NCBI GenBank assembly: GCA_014621425.1
Contig: JAANBB010000008.1
Coordinates: 329,018 to 393,017, forward strand
Length of the DNA stretch: 64,000 nt
Direction of reading: 5' to 3'
DNA from: Cylindrodendrum hubeiense
Taxonomy: Eukaryota > Ascomycota > Sordariomycetes > Hypocreales > Nectriaceae
A program made the position numbers and the translations under genes. How positions within the stretch are numbered: position 1 is the first letter of the stretch; every line of letters begins with the position of its first letter. This document shows positions 34,504-44,799 of the stretch, one piece after another. The notes beneath the pieces are model-generated. The model had not been told where the DNA came from and did not search any database. It was given only the letters and a program-made list of their open reading frames with translations.

Positions 34504-35552
34504 TGGAATTTTGCTATGGATGGAACACGCCACAAAACTTCGGAAACCTGGTCTGGCATCATTTTCATGCGGACAGGGAACACCAGGCCAATGCGGTGGA
34601 TGTGGCGCGTGTCGTGGGCTGATTTCTGAACCAGGATGTATCACAAGAGAGAGGCTGTTGAAGTAAAAATAATAGCTTATCTATAATACGGAAGACTAGA
34701 ATGACGCTATATATATATACTGTTTGATTAGGACAGGCCGAAATGCAAACTAGCCCAAAACAACCACACCACCAATGTAATTATACCTGTAGGGTAGTGG
34801 CCTCTAGGAACTTAAGAAGCCTAAGTATTGGCAACACAGCCAAACAACAACTAAGCAAGAAATTGACAATCCAAATGACTGTAGTTTGCAATTATATCCA
34901 AATAAGAAAAAAATGGTGACAGAGAGAGTCCGGCCTTCCTCTTGAAAGTCAGTCCTACCCCTCGGCTCAAAGTGTGATGACTTAATAAGATAGATGAATC
35001 ACGTCATCGCTTACTCAACATGCGATCAATGCCCAACTATGGCATCGCGGCTTGGAGGTGTTTTTTACGCTATGCTACCAACTAAGTTTTGCAATCTGCC
35101 ATTAAAAGTCATCTGTTCGTAGGATGTGTGGTGAAATCCCATCGCCCAGGGGTATACTAAAGATCTCCACCGGAGCAACTTTCGGGCGCAATGCCGCAGA
35201 AAGATAGCGACCCAAGCCCAGCTCCCCCTTGCAATTAAATTTCCCGAACTGCCTATTTGACCGGGAAAACTGTCGGGCATATTGTCGCAGGAAGATAGCG
35301 ATTCAGGCTTAGCTCCCTGTTAAAATTCCATGAATCGAATTGCTTGACCGGGGAAACCCTCGGGCATGATGAAGGATCAGTCAGCATGTCATGTGGAGCT
35401 ACGCGGGGTCAATTTAACAGGCTGGTTTTAATTACGATATCTGCACTCCGTCGACCTGATCAGTTCGTAATATTTGTCTCACACAACACAGAGCACTGCG
35501 GTCAATTTCACACCCTAACACGGATAAAATACTCCTCCCAATCATATTCACG
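34504..35552. other. Intergenic region with a diverged tandem duplication
   Basis: About 1 kb. It holds an AT dinucleotide run near 34710 and the tandem repeat listed separately. No gene is supported. Confidence 0.5.
35183..35366. repeat. Diverged tandem duplication of about 90 bp
   Basis: Two head-to-tail units begin with cgggc at 35183 and 35274, and a partial third begins at 35361. Shared words are agatagcg, agctccc, ttgaccggg and gggaaa. The differences in aligned parts are mostly C/T and A/G transitions (for example gacccaagccc against gattcaggctt). It lies about 190-370 bp upstream of the ThuA-like gene. Confidence 0.65.
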
Positions 35553-36269
35553 ATGTTGAGAGTTCTCCTGTTGACCAAAACGAGCGGCTTCCGCCATACA
35601 TCAATCCCAGCCCTTGTGACTGCCGTTACTGCTTTTAAATTCAACATACAAGCCACAGAAGACTCCTCTTCCCTTCTCTCCCTTTCACTTTATGATGCCG
35701 TCATTTTAGGCGATAACACGGGAGAGTTTCTCAACGAAGCCGAACTTAGCGCTCTGAGACGCTTCGTGGAGAATGGGGGTGGCGTATTGGGTATCCACGC
35801 TGCGACATCTGGAATGGCTAGGCACGATGTGTACCGCGGAATCCTGGGCGAAACGTTTGACGGCCATCCAGAACCACAATGGGGGAAAATCACCGTCGAG
35901 GACAGTACCCACTACATTACAAGAGGCTTGTCGTTACCTCCGATAACGTCGGCACCAGCCTCTGCCTCAGCTTATCAGCCCACTCTCTTTGCGCCAGGGC
36001 TGAACTCTTTCGCTTGGTTCGATGAGTTCTATAATTTCAAATTTCATCCAAGCCTCTTTAAGGATCGGACAATACTTCTCTCAGTTGACGAGGCAACCTA
36101 CTCAGGAGGCCAGCATCCAAATCACCATCCCCTCGCGTGGTGTCACCATGTTGGAAGCGGAAGGGTCTTCTATACCAGTTTAGGCCACTTTGATGAGGCA
36201 TACCAGGATGTTTGGTTTCTAGAGACCTTACGTCGCGGGATAGAGTGGGTTACTGGGCGGGACGTGTAG
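35553..36269 (+). CDS. ThuA-like domain protein
   Basis: A single exon of 238 residues from the ATG at 35553. The N-terminal beta strand and loop L-L-L-T-K-T-S-G-F-R-H-T-S-I-P and the segments A-V-I-L-G-D-N-T-G-E-F-L, G-G-G-V-L-G-I-H-A-A-T and V-E-D-S-T-H-Y-I-T-R-G-L fit the ThuA (trehalose-utilisation) flavodoxin/class I amidotransferase-like fold. The end, P-L-A-W-C-H-H-V-G-S-G-R-V-F-Y-T-S-L-G-H-F-D-E-A-Y, is the family's strongest block. Bacterial ThuA acts in trehalose/disaccharide catabolism; for fungal members no firm activity is known to me. There is no signal peptide, and neighbours give no clue. Confidence 0.85.
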   Translation: MLRVLLLTKTSGFRHTSIPALVTAVTAFKFNIQATEDSSSLLSLSLYDAVILGDNTGEFLNEAELSALRRFVENGGGVLGIHAATSGMARHDVYRGILGETFDGHPEPQWGKITVEDSTHYITRGLSLPPITSAPASASAYQPTLFAPGLNSFAWFDEFYNFKFHPSLFKDRTILLSVDEATYSGGQHPNHHPLAWCHHVGSGRVFYTSLGHFDEAYQDVWFLETLRRGIEWVTGRDV

Positions 36270-37076
36270 TCGATCGAGCCAAAGGCGTTTTGATTCACAT
36301 CCTCTAGCCCTTTTCATGCGGAAATTATTCGAACGAGAAAGCCCCGACAGGTCTCAATGAAGTAGCCTGGAAGTATGGGCCGGCTCAGTAAATAAGGTGG
36401 AGGCTGCGCCGGATGGTTATTCTCATGGATTCCGGTCTAGATGGTAATCCAAGAGCAATAAACAGTTTTAGACTCCAGGATATGTCACCTTCATTTTAGT
36501 CGCCACGGGCGTATACCGTCGGTCTCGACATTGTACCTTTGTGGAACAAATGGCACTCTGCCGTGCCTGACCTCTTGGCGTTCAGTCAGTGTCTCCGACT
36601 CCACCCTGCAGCTTCATTTTCGCGTGGGGATTGGGAGAATGCCGAGGATGACGACCGATAAATTGGATAAGTTAAGTCTGACCCCAAGGCCAAGGCCCCA
36701 CCTGGCTCGTGGCTGGAGTAATGGTCAGCTCGAATGATTCAAGAGAGAGGCGATCGGTAGCGATGAGGACAAAAAGTCAGATAAGTCTCATTATTGAATA
36801 CCAACGATATCAATTTGTATATCCATCTTGACTAATGATGCCCCAAATTCAGTCACGCGTGTTCCGCACAGCCCAAATCTAAGTGTTTTGAATTGAAACC
36901 AACCAACACTCCACGTGACAGAAGCTGTTGCCTGTTGGTGTTGGCTCTCAAATTGTTGTTTTACCCATTAGAACGTGCTTGCACTTTTCCCTCTACATTT
37001 ATTTCTTTATGTGATATCTCACCATCGACATCTCGACTTTGCAAGCCTCTACCTGGACGCGATCCAGTCTCATACG
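36270..37076. other. Intergenic region
   Basis: About 800 bp. No gene or repeat is recognised. The reading frame of the next gene is open back to 36975, but the ATG at 37077 is the better start. Confidence 0.5.
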
Positions 37077-38825
37077 ATGGGCTCTGCGACACTCGCAAGC
37101 CTCCCCACCGAGGTCCTGGCGCTCATCTTCGGTCACTTTTGTCTCCACTGCCGTGGGGAGCACGACCAACCACGCGACATAGGCACCGTGCAACAGCGCC
37201 AGGTTCAGTTCCGACAACAAAGCGATGCGCAAAAGCGGAGCGAACGATCGTGGTACTACTTGCTTTACCGTCTCCCGTTGTGCTCGCTGAGCCGCGTCTC
37301 GACGAGATTCCGAGACATTGCCCAGCCCATCTTGCATCACGAGTTCGTCCATGGACATGGTGATTCTTGGGACTCTACGGGGTTTAATTGGGAACGACGC
37401 CTCCTTCTATTCATGCGGACAGTGAAGCAGCGGCCGGACCTGGCGAGGCGCACTAAGGTTGTTGGCATCCACTGGTTCCTCTTCAAGTCTCTCGGCCAAA
37501 CAACCGAGACACTCAAGCAATGTGCAACCGCCATGGGAGTCAACTTGCGGAATGTGTGGAGGGACCGCGCAGTCCGGTTCGCAAGTTTCACCGATGACAA
37601 GGCGCACAAGGTCCCACTGTTCATGTCGTTCCTAGTGTCTTTCTTAGATGGGGAGCATGGACTTGACTTAGCTGGCCTCCAGAACATTGGATGCGAGCTC
37701 GCGCTCGTACACGACACCGAACATTGCTGGATGGCCTCTGAACTTCTTGCATTGTTGCTTGCGCAGCTCCCCAATTTGGAGCATCTGAGCACCCAAGATT
37801 TCGATGATAAACTTGGCCTATTTCCCGCTTTGGCGCTACTAGCTCTCAATGTGTCTAGGCTACCATTAAAGACCCTTGATGTTGACATTCGACCTGCTCC
37901 GATAATTGGACTCGCATCTGGCTTGGAAACACTCAATATCCGAGGCAATTGGAGGAGGCAATTGGAGGTCCCTCCTATGCCGAATCTTAAAGTCCTACGG
38001 GTCACAGGGACAACTCTGGTAATCAAGGAGCTCCGCCATTTGCTCTCTGCCTGCTCCGGTGGCCTCCGTACATTTGCATACGAGCCACATAAGTTTGCAC
38101 GGGATGCATATGGAATTCGACTATGCCATGTAATCGAGCATCTTGGCAGTCATCGAAAAACTCTCCAGAGTTTGCATCTTGATCTCCGAAAAAGCCATTT
38201 CCTTGGAAGTGACGATGAAACAAATAAGCGACCCAAACCTACTCTCAAGAACTTCTTCGCTTTGGAACATTTGCTACTGAGCTCAAATGTGATCCCCATT
38301 CCTTCTGCCGCCGAATGCAGCGATCACTTCCTTCTTCACCACATACCTCCATCGATAGTATCGCTATACTTTCCAAGTGTATTCTGCATTAGCCAACTGT
38401 GCCTTGAGAAAGAGCTTCTCAGGTTATCGGAGCTACAGAAGCTTCAACCAAGACAATTTCCGAAGCTTCAACGCGTCATATGCGATAAAGAGCACAAATT
38501 CGACGATAATTCGGTTCGAAGCATGTTCGCGGCAGCCGGTGTTGACTTTGGATATAGGAACTGGGGGAAACCCTCACATGAATGCCGCGGCCTATTGTGT
38601 TCAAGACCTCCGGACGGACACTATTATATATCCCCAGAGGAGATGCATAAGATAAAATTGGCTCAGAATTATAGTCGGCTGCCTAGACCTTTTTCAGAGG
38701 AGGCCCTCGCGCTATTGGAGAATCCATCCACTGAATGGATGAGTTATCGGTCACATTTCTTGCAAATGCCTTCAACACCATACATAACACTGCCTGGAGC
38801 GAACATGTTTACTCCAGGGGGTTGA
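37077..38825 (+). CDS. F-box/LRR-like protein, copy 1
   Basis: A single exon of about 582 residues. The ATG at 37077 is directly followed by an F-box-like helix (LASLPTEVLALIFGHFCLHC). The next segment, C-L-H-C-R-G-E-H-D-Q-P-R-D-I-G-T, carries two Cys and two His and is nearly identical in the neighbour at 39132. Later come leucine-rich segments (L-P-N-L-E-H-L-S, S-G-L-E-T-L-N-I, M-P-N-L-K-V-L-R-V, K-T-L-Q-S-L-H-L-D-L-R). The end Q-L-Q-R-Q-F-P-K-L-type block and F-A-A-A-G-V-D-F close the conserved part. Copy 1 has about 55 extra C-terminal residues. F-box proteins normally recruit substrates to SCF ubiquitin ligases; the target is unknown. Confidence 0.8.
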   Translation: MGSATLASLPTEVLALIFGHFCLHCRGEHDQPRDIGTVQQRQVQFRQQSDAQKRSERSWYYLLYRLPLCSLSRVSTRFRDIAQPILHHEFVHGHGDSWDSTGFNWERRLLLFMRTVKQRPDLARRTKVVGIHWFLFKSLGQTTETLKQCATAMGVNLRNVWRDRAVRFASFTDDKAHKVPLFMSFLVSFLDGEHGLDLAGLQNIGCELALVHDTEHCWMASELLALLLAQLPNLEHLSTQDFDDKLGLFPALALLALNVSRLPLKTLDVDIRPAPIIGLASGLETLNIRGNWRRQLEVPPMPNLKVLRVTGTTLVIKELRHLLSACSGGLRTFAYEPHKFARDAYGIRLCHVIEHLGSHRKTLQSLHLDLRKSHFLGSDDETNKRPKPTLKNFFALEHLLLSSNVIPIPSAAECSDHFLLHHIPPSIVSLYFPSVFCISQLCLEKELLRLSELQKLQPRQFPKLQRVICDKEHKFDDNSVRSMFAAAGVDFGYRNWGKPSHECRGLLCSRPPDGHYYISPEEMHKIKLAQNYSRLPRPFSEEALALLENPSTEWMSYRSHFLQMPSTPYITLPGANMFTPGG

Positions 38826-39131
38826 TATTGATGAGCATGAAAGTCCCCACGTCGGAGTGTGGTAAAATACCCCTATCAGGGAGTAACTATAAAAGAAAGA
38901 AGTGAAACAGGTCTGCAAATTATATATCAGCAGTTTTAAGTATCATTTCAAGCAAACCAGTAATTCATTGATTTAGTCACGTGGGAAAGGCACAGTTGAA
39001 CTGATCACCGCACGTGACGCGACAATTATTGGTGTTGATTCCTAAAGACAGCCCTTCTTCCTGCTGCCTTGAATTTTGTTCCTTAAATCACTTCTCTACA
39101 AGTTAAAACCATCAACATATCATACTGCCAA

Positions 39132-40733
39132 ATGGCTCAGCCGGAAATTAGCAACCAACATGGCGAGAAAGGCCCCGCACAGCTGACAGACCTCCCGAAC
39201 GAGACCCTAATACTAATCCTCAGCCACTTTTGCCTGCATTGCAGCGGGGAACACGATCAACCATATGATATAGGCACCCTGCAACAACATGAAGTACAGC
39301 GACAAAAGCGGAGAAGTGAGCAGGATCAAAACGCAAAGTCGTGGTATTCACTTGACCGCCATTCGCTATTCTCACTATGTCTAGCCTCGAGGAGACTTAG
39401 GGACCTTGCTCAGCCCATCTTGTACCATGAGTTCATCCTTGGATACGGCGACTCCTGGCGCTCCCACAAGTACAGCTGGGAGGGACGACTCACTTCATTT
39501 ATGCGGACCATGGCCCAGCGGCGTGACCTGGCCAGCCACGTCAGCCGAGCCTCTGTTCACTTACGCCTGCTACAACCTGTCTCAACGGACGAGGCAAGAA
39601 GCATACTCAGGACATGCGCAGATGCCCTGGGAATCAACATATCCAAGGCATGGAGCCAACGCAAATCGAGCATGTTCGCTAACGAGTGGAGCTCTCCTGG
39701 CTTTGAGGGGTTTCTTGCGTCCTTTTTCGAAGGACATGATGTTCTCCAACCACGAGTGCGGGCAAGCTTCGCACGCCATTTCGAACATCCGTGGAGTCGG
39801 GGGTCGCGTTGGATAGCTATCGAGCTGGTGGCTATGCTGATTGCCCAGCTTCCAAATTTGGAGCATCTCAGCATTCAGCACAACTTCACATGGACCAATG
39901 AGCAATTGGAGATCGGTCCATTTCCTCCAACGGCTCTGGCAGCCCTCAATGTTTCTCGCCTGTCCTTGAAGTCTTTGGACGTAGACATTCTCGCGACACC
40001 GATTGTTGAACTGGCAACAGGATTGGAGACGCTCAATCTCCACCTGTGCGCCTTCCCTAGTCCGATGCCTCCGATGCCGAACCTGAAGGTTCTCAGAGTC
40101 ATACGCGTCACTTTAGACGAAAATAATCTTAAGAAACTCCTTGGCTCCCGCACTGGGGGCCTTCGTACCTTTGTATATGAGGCAGCAAGGGACCTTCCGA
40201 ACAAGGAGGACCTCTCTCGCAGAGGAGTTTTCCAACTTAGCCTGCGCCACTTCGTGGAGTATTTGCACAGGCATCGAGACACCCTTACGTCGCTGCATCT
40301 CGATCTCCGCGCGGAAAACATATGGGATCATGGACAATACACGCATGTAAAGGACAGCCTCAGGGGCTTCACTGTTCTGAAGAATTTGCTTCTCAGCTCC
40401 AATGCGATCCCTCTTCCACGGCGCCACGAGGACGAGCAATACGATTGCCGTTCCTTGATCAATCTTATGCCCTCATCGATTGTCTCACTACAGCTTCCAC
40501 ATGGAGATTGCTATAGCCACATGTCTCTCGAGAAAGAGCTAATCAACCTCGTTGAGCTAAAGAAGCTTCAGCCAGGGCAATTTCCGAAGCTTCAACAAAT
40601 TATTTGCGACATTGAACACGAATTCGATGATAGCACCGTGGCAAACATGTGTGCGGCAGCCGGTATTGACTTTGAATATGGCAGCTGGCCGAGGAGCAGG
40701 AGAATAACCCACCCACCAATCGAAAACCCGTAG
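39132..40733 (+). CDS. F-box/LRR-like protein, copy 2 (tandem paralog)
   Basis: A single exon of 533 residues starting MAQPEISNQHGEKGPAQL. It is colinear with the gene at 37077: L-P-N-E-T-L-I-L-I-L-S-H-F-C-L-H-C-S-G-E, then D-L-A-Q-P-I-L-Y-H-E-F, L-P-N-L-E-H-L-S-I-Q, L-A-A-L-N-V-S-R-L-S-L-K-S-L-D-V-D-I and L-Q-P-G-Q-F-P-K-L-Q. Only about 300 bp separate the two genes, which have the same orientation, so a tandem duplication is clear. The copies have diverged considerably, so the event is old. It ends soon after the A-A-G-I-D-F-E-Y block and lacks the C-terminal extension of copy 1. Same expected role: substrate receptor of a ubiquitin ligase. Confidence 0.8.
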   Translation: MAQPEISNQHGEKGPAQLTDLPNETLILILSHFCLHCSGEHDQPYDIGTLQQHEVQRQKRRSEQDQNAKSWYSLDRHSLFSLCLASRRLRDLAQPILYHEFILGYGDSWRSHKYSWEGRLTSFMRTMAQRRDLASHVSRASVHLRLLQPVSTDEARSILRTCADALGINISKAWSQRKSSMFANEWSSPGFEGFLASFFEGHDVLQPRVRASFARHFEHPWSRGSRWIAIELVAMLIAQLPNLEHLSIQHNFTWTNEQLEIGPFPPTALAALNVSRLSLKSLDVDILATPIVELATGLETLNLHLCAFPSPMPPMPNLKVLRVIRVTLDENNLKKLLGSRTGGLRTFVYEAARDLPNKEDLSRRGVFQLSLRHFVEYLHRHRDTLTSLHLDLRAENIWDHGQYTHVKDSLRGFTVLKNLLLSSNAIPLPRRHEDEQYDCRSLINLMPSSIVSLQLPHGDCYSHMSLEKELINLVELKKLQPGQFPKLQQIICDIEHEFDDSTVANMCAAAGIDFEYGSWPRSRRITHPPIENP

Positions 40734-40999
40734 GTTGGATGTGAGCTAGTAACCTGCCTGGGAGGACGGGTCATGTTAAAATACGCATCTGTTGGATGGT
40801 AGCCCCTAGAAAATTGAGACTTATTCAAATAGTGTTGGCGGATGGATAGGACTCAAGTTCGTCAATTGAAATTGAGCTTCATACTCCATAGCAGCTCCAT
40901 TGCCCATTTTCGTTCCCCATATCCCCACATATCATGTCATTTGTTTTCAAACGGAGCGTTGAGTGATGGCAGCGTTCTTCACAGCTGTATAAATGTCTA

Positions 41000-42238
41000 T
41001 TATTGTACAGCGGACTTGAAGGCGAAACCATCTGCCAATGGATCCTGCTCCTCAACTTTAAATGTGGAATGGCCTGTATAATATGCCTTCCCCTCAACCT
41101 TAACCGTGACCGCAACAGAGCAAATTCCTCTGCTGTTATTTAAGCTGACCTCTTCCACCGGTGTACCCAGGAATGCACCTTCGCCTTTGCAGGCTACAGA
41201 CAAAAGTGACTGATACAATTTCCCTTTTTGTAGCTGTACCAGGCCTTTTGCATATGCGACTGCAACCCGAGCCACGACGCAACCACCAGTTGGCGAACGA
41301 TCAATCTGTTGGCTCTCATAAAATAGCAGGCCTGCCTCGCTACCCTCACCTGTCCCGACGCCCTGGCCAATCTGATCATCTGTGATCATAATTCTTCGCA
41401 CATTAACTTCTCCAACCCCATCGGGTACTGATTCCGACAGACTGTTTGTCTGATCTAACAATTCTGACAGTGATTTCGTAAGTTGTGTATTCGCTCGCTC
41501 CAATGCTTCGAGGTCCGGTTTTCGAAGGCCAGAGACAAAACCCAGGTCCTGGCATTTCACAAGGCCATACCATGTGCCGCCATATCCGATATCGATCTCA
41601 ACATCTTGTCGGTCGCCCAGTTCTGGCCAGCGGTTTTCTGCAGGTATGGGGACACGGAGGCCGAGAGCCGCAGCAAATGCAGGTACTGAATAAAACGCCA
41701 CTGGTCGTGAAGCGTCACTCTGTGATCCACCTGGAAGCGTCGGAACTACAAGTCTGACGATTCCAGTTGGGGTGTGTAATTTGATCTCCACGCTTTGCGT
41801 AGCCGCATCATAAGATAATCTGCGTCTCTGTGGGAAGATGGTTATATCTTGCATGTCGACCAAGCACCTAGCCACGGCAAAAGTACAGTGACCACACATG
41901 TCTGAGAATCCAGAATTATGCATAAATAGCACTCCCATGTGTGCTTCGCCGGTCGCTGTCAATTCTGTTTGTGGACGCAAGACGGCCCCAAACATGGCAG
42001 CATGTCCGCGGGGTTCGAGTATGATTCGCGATCGGATGTGATCATATTTGCTGCGCGCTTGTGCCCGCTGCTCTAGTAACGTGCCTTGAAGAGGTGGAAA
42101 GCCGCGTACCACAATGCGCGCGGGTTGACCAGAAGTGTGAAGGTCTATGCATTCAATCGGGCTGTGGCCGGGCATGAGATGATCTGAGAACTGGAAGTTT
42201 ATGTCAATAGATCCCATGGTTGCGGTGGTGCCTGTCAT
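41000..42238 (-). CDS. Trans-3-hydroxy-L-proline dehydratase (proline racemase fold)
   Basis: An intronless gene of 412 residues starting MTGTTATMGSIDINF. Family blocks are E-C-I-D-L-H-T-S-G-Q-P, E-P-R-G-H-A-A-M-F-G-A, then M-C-G-H-C-T with the first catalytic cysteine (residue 115), and D-R-S-P-T-G-G in which residue 317 is Thr where proline and 4-hydroxyproline racemases/epimerases have the second catalytic Cys. The Cys/Thr pair is the mark of trans-3-hydroxy-L-proline dehydratases (as in human L3HYPDH), which remove water to give delta1-pyrroline-2-carboxylate. It is somewhat longer than the human enzyme. It is divergent from the MFS gene at 42783 and lies in a cluster with a zinc-cluster regulator and a possible pyrroline-carboxylate reductase. 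Activity is inferred from the residue pair plus context. Confidence 0.88.
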   Translation of the reverse strand: MTGTTATMGSIDINFQFSDHLMPGHSPIECIDLHTSGQPARIVVRGFPPLQGTLLEQRAQARSKYDHIRSRIILEPRGHAAMFGAVLRPQTELTATGEAHMGVLFMHNSGFSDMCGHCTFAVARCLVDMQDITIFPQRRRLSYDAATQSVEIKLHTPTGIVRLVVPTLPGGSQSDASRPVAFYSVPAFAAALGLRVPIPAENRWPELGDRQDVEIDIGYGGTWYGLVKCQDLGFVSGLRKPDLEALERANTQLTKSLSELLDQTNSLSESVPDGVGEVNVRRIMITDDQIGQGVGTGEGSEAGLLFYESQQIDRSPTGGCVVARVAVAYAKGLVQLQKGKLYQSLLSVACKGEGAFLGTPVEEVSLNNSRGICSVAVTVKVEGKAYYTGHSTFKVEEQDPLADGFAFKSAVQ

Positions 42239-42782
42239 CTAAATTAGAATATGCTCTAATTGGCAGATGTATTGCTGATGAAAGAGAGGTGGTAAAAATG
42301 CAGATTGTGAACAATGCACGATGGTGAGCGTAGATGTACTGAAAAACGCCGGCATGACCTTACCGAGAACTAGGATCTTGAATTTGGTACCGGTTGCATT
42401 AGTTAATGGAATAGGTTAGTTCCAGTGGCGTTCTGAATTGTATATAAACCTGCACCGTTCCGGGTATCGCCGGCTTCGTCATCTCGTCGGACCGCACTGC
42501 CTTTTTCGCGTGCTATCTTGACGACAGGGGCAGCCCCACTATGGTATCATCGCCCAAAATGTTCATCTACCATGATTAACTTATCGCGTGCTCGTTTATT
42601 ATGGACACCGTCGTGGTCTACCATGTTGAAGTGCGCAGAACCCATGCCGTATAAACATTCATCGGTGCATCCATTTAAACTCGATGATTTCTTTCCCTTT
42701 TTGTCAAATAACAGCCCACTCACAAACGCGACCACTGTATTTTTGGCATTGACCCGATTGTTATCTCAATTGATCGTTCACG
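42239..42782. promoter_or_regulatory. Divergent promoter of dehydratase and permease with CGG-N6-CCG site
   Basis: About 545 bp shared by the two divergent genes. At 42461-42472 is an inverted CGG pair with 6-bp spacing (CGGGTATCGCCG), the arrangement bound by Ppr1/UaY-type zinc-cluster dimers. A TATA-like tatataaa lies at 42441. The zinc-cluster protein encoded at 44800-46914 is a natural candidate ligand; this is inference. Confidence 0.45.
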
Positions 42783-44352
42783 ATGTCGTCTGGTAAGTAC
42801 CATGACACCCACTGGCGTACAATAAGTCAGACACTGACCCATGATTAAAGTACACAAGACACACGATACCACGGTGGCAGAGTCACTCGCTCAAGAGACA
42901 AGCCTCAACAATGGTGAACCTCTCAAGGGGGTGGAACCGTCTTCCACATCAGAAAAGCCCCGGACACCAGAGGAGATCAAAATCGACAGGCGTATCCTGC
43001 TCAAGACAGACGCTTGCGTTCTCAGCCTTCTTGTTCTGGTTGCCACTTTCGAATTCTTGGACAAGAACGCCCTCGCTTACGCCGCTATTCTCGGCCTGAA
43101 GGTCGATACTGGATTGGTCAACCAGCAGTACTCTTGGCTTGGCTCCATCTTTTACTTCGGCTACCTGTCTATGCTGCCACCTACCCTGTGGATCTTGACC
43201 AAGGTCCCAGCTGGAAAGATCATTGGCGTCTCAACGACCGGCTGGGGAATCAGCCTGATTTGCATGGCAGCATGCCAAAACTTTGCCGGCCTTGCTACGG
43301 TGCGATTCTTTCTCGGCATGTTCGAGGCCACTATTCTGCCCTGCTTCATGGTCATGTCGGCTACATGGTGGAAGCGGTCTGAACAGGCCCTTCGAACAGC
43401 TCTCTGGTACAACACGTTCGCTGGCATTTTTGGCGGCATCCTGGCCTACGCTATGGCGAACATCCCAGGCCCTCTTTCCAAGTGGCGATATTTGTTCATC
43501 ATTTATGGGTCCATCACGACCGTCCTTGGCATTTTCACCACGCTGGTGTTGCCGTCGACGCCGGGGAGGGCCTGGTTCTTGAAAGAATCGGAGAAACTGA
43601 GAGCTGTTGAGCGACTCGCATCCAACCAACAGGGCAAGATGGTTGCCGGCTTCAAGGTTTCTCAATGCATCGAGGCACTTAAGTCACCTTCTTACTGGAT
43701 TCTGATCATCTTCACCATTGCGCAGTCTATTACGAATGCCGGCATCACCAACTTCAACCCTCTCATCATCAACGGCTTCGGCTTCAGCCCGCAACGCACC
43801 ACTCTACTCGCAACCCCACAGGCAGCGGTCGCATTCATCTCGCAGTTCTCCCTCGGATTACTCGCACAATACGTCCCAAATTTGCGGTGCATCATTTGGT
43901 GCATGAGCACGTTGCCCGCCATCGCTGGTGCCATGATTATTCGCCTTACCGATCATGAAACACAGCGCAATCTTGCTCTTGGAGGAGTGTACTTGATGGG
44001 TTTCTACAACGTGTCATGGGTCATGGCTCTGTCCCTTTCGACTTCAAACAACAGCGGTGTCACGAAGAAGTCATTCGCGAGCACATCTATTGCGATTGCT
44101 TACGCTGTAGGCAACATCATCGGTCCGCAGTTCTTTTTGACCAAAGAGGCACCAACCTACCAAACCGGTATCTTGGCCATGTTTATTTGTTTCGCCATCA
44201 TGTTTTTCACAGGTGTTGCGTATGCTGCTGTGCAAATCATCACAAACAAGAGAAGGGCACTAGTGGTGGTCGCTGAGGACATTTCTCAAGATGCGGCAGA
44301 GGAAATTGATCAGACTGATGGGGAAAACTTGAAATTCAGATACTCCTATTAG
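42783..44352 (+). CDS. MFS permease, allantoate-permease/ACS type
   Basis: A 10-bp first exon (42783-42792, Met-Ser-Ser plus one base) splices over 42793-42850 (GTAAGT, CTGAC branch, AAAG) to give MSSVHKTHDTT. The alternative start at 42841 (MIKV) lies inside that intron. About 12 membrane helices follow a polar N-terminus. Family marks are E-F-L-D-K-N-A-L-A-Y-A in helix 1, G-S-I-F-Y-F-G-Y-L in helix 2, R-F-F-L-G-M-F-E-A in helix 4 and the loop L-P-S-T-P-G-R-A-W-F-L. These match the DAL5-like anion:cation symporter family, which imports small carboxylates and amides at the plasma membrane. Its position between the dehydratase and the regulator suggests uptake of hydroxyproline or a related compound (inference). 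Confidence 0.88.
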
Positions 44353-44799
44353 AAGTGCAATTTTGTGTGGTCTCTTTCAGCCTCACCTACTTATTTTATA
44401 AATAATACCAAGTTTCTAGGAAATGAAGTTCATGCTTTCTGAACATTGTCGGATTCTAGCTTATAGAACCTGGTGCAGGCGCATGTACCTCAGGGGAATG
44501 GTGGTGTAGCTAACGTACCCCGTACCAGGCTCGTATCCACCACCTACCACAGGCCCACGGCGCAACGTGTACGAATTACTTATTGAGATATAGATATAGT
44601 AGGTTAGACATACCCGTATTAAGGAGGATACTCTGGGACTTTTTAAGAGTATATGGTGAATTCCGCTAAATTGCATCATCACCATCGATCGAGCGTACGA
44701 GTTTGGAAACTCGCGTGCATTCTAATAAACCCATAAACTCCTACATGATCAGCTTTTAGCTGCTCCCATTTCATCTCTATCAGATAACATTCCATAGTT
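44353..44799. other. Intergenic between convergent genes
   Basis: About 450 bp of 3' flanks. A short GGTGGTG/CACCACC inverted pair near 44502-44546 was checked as a tRNA and does not fold as one. Confidence 0.5.

Noticed and set aside
41000..42238. Proline racemase or 4-hydroxyproline epimerase
   Set aside because: The second catalytic Cys is replaced by Thr317, which fits the 3-hydroxyproline dehydratase branch of the fold.
44461..44685. tRNA-like inverted sequences around 44500-44550
   Set aside because: No cloverleaf with anticodon arm and T-loop consensus could be built; no tRNA gene was found in the window.
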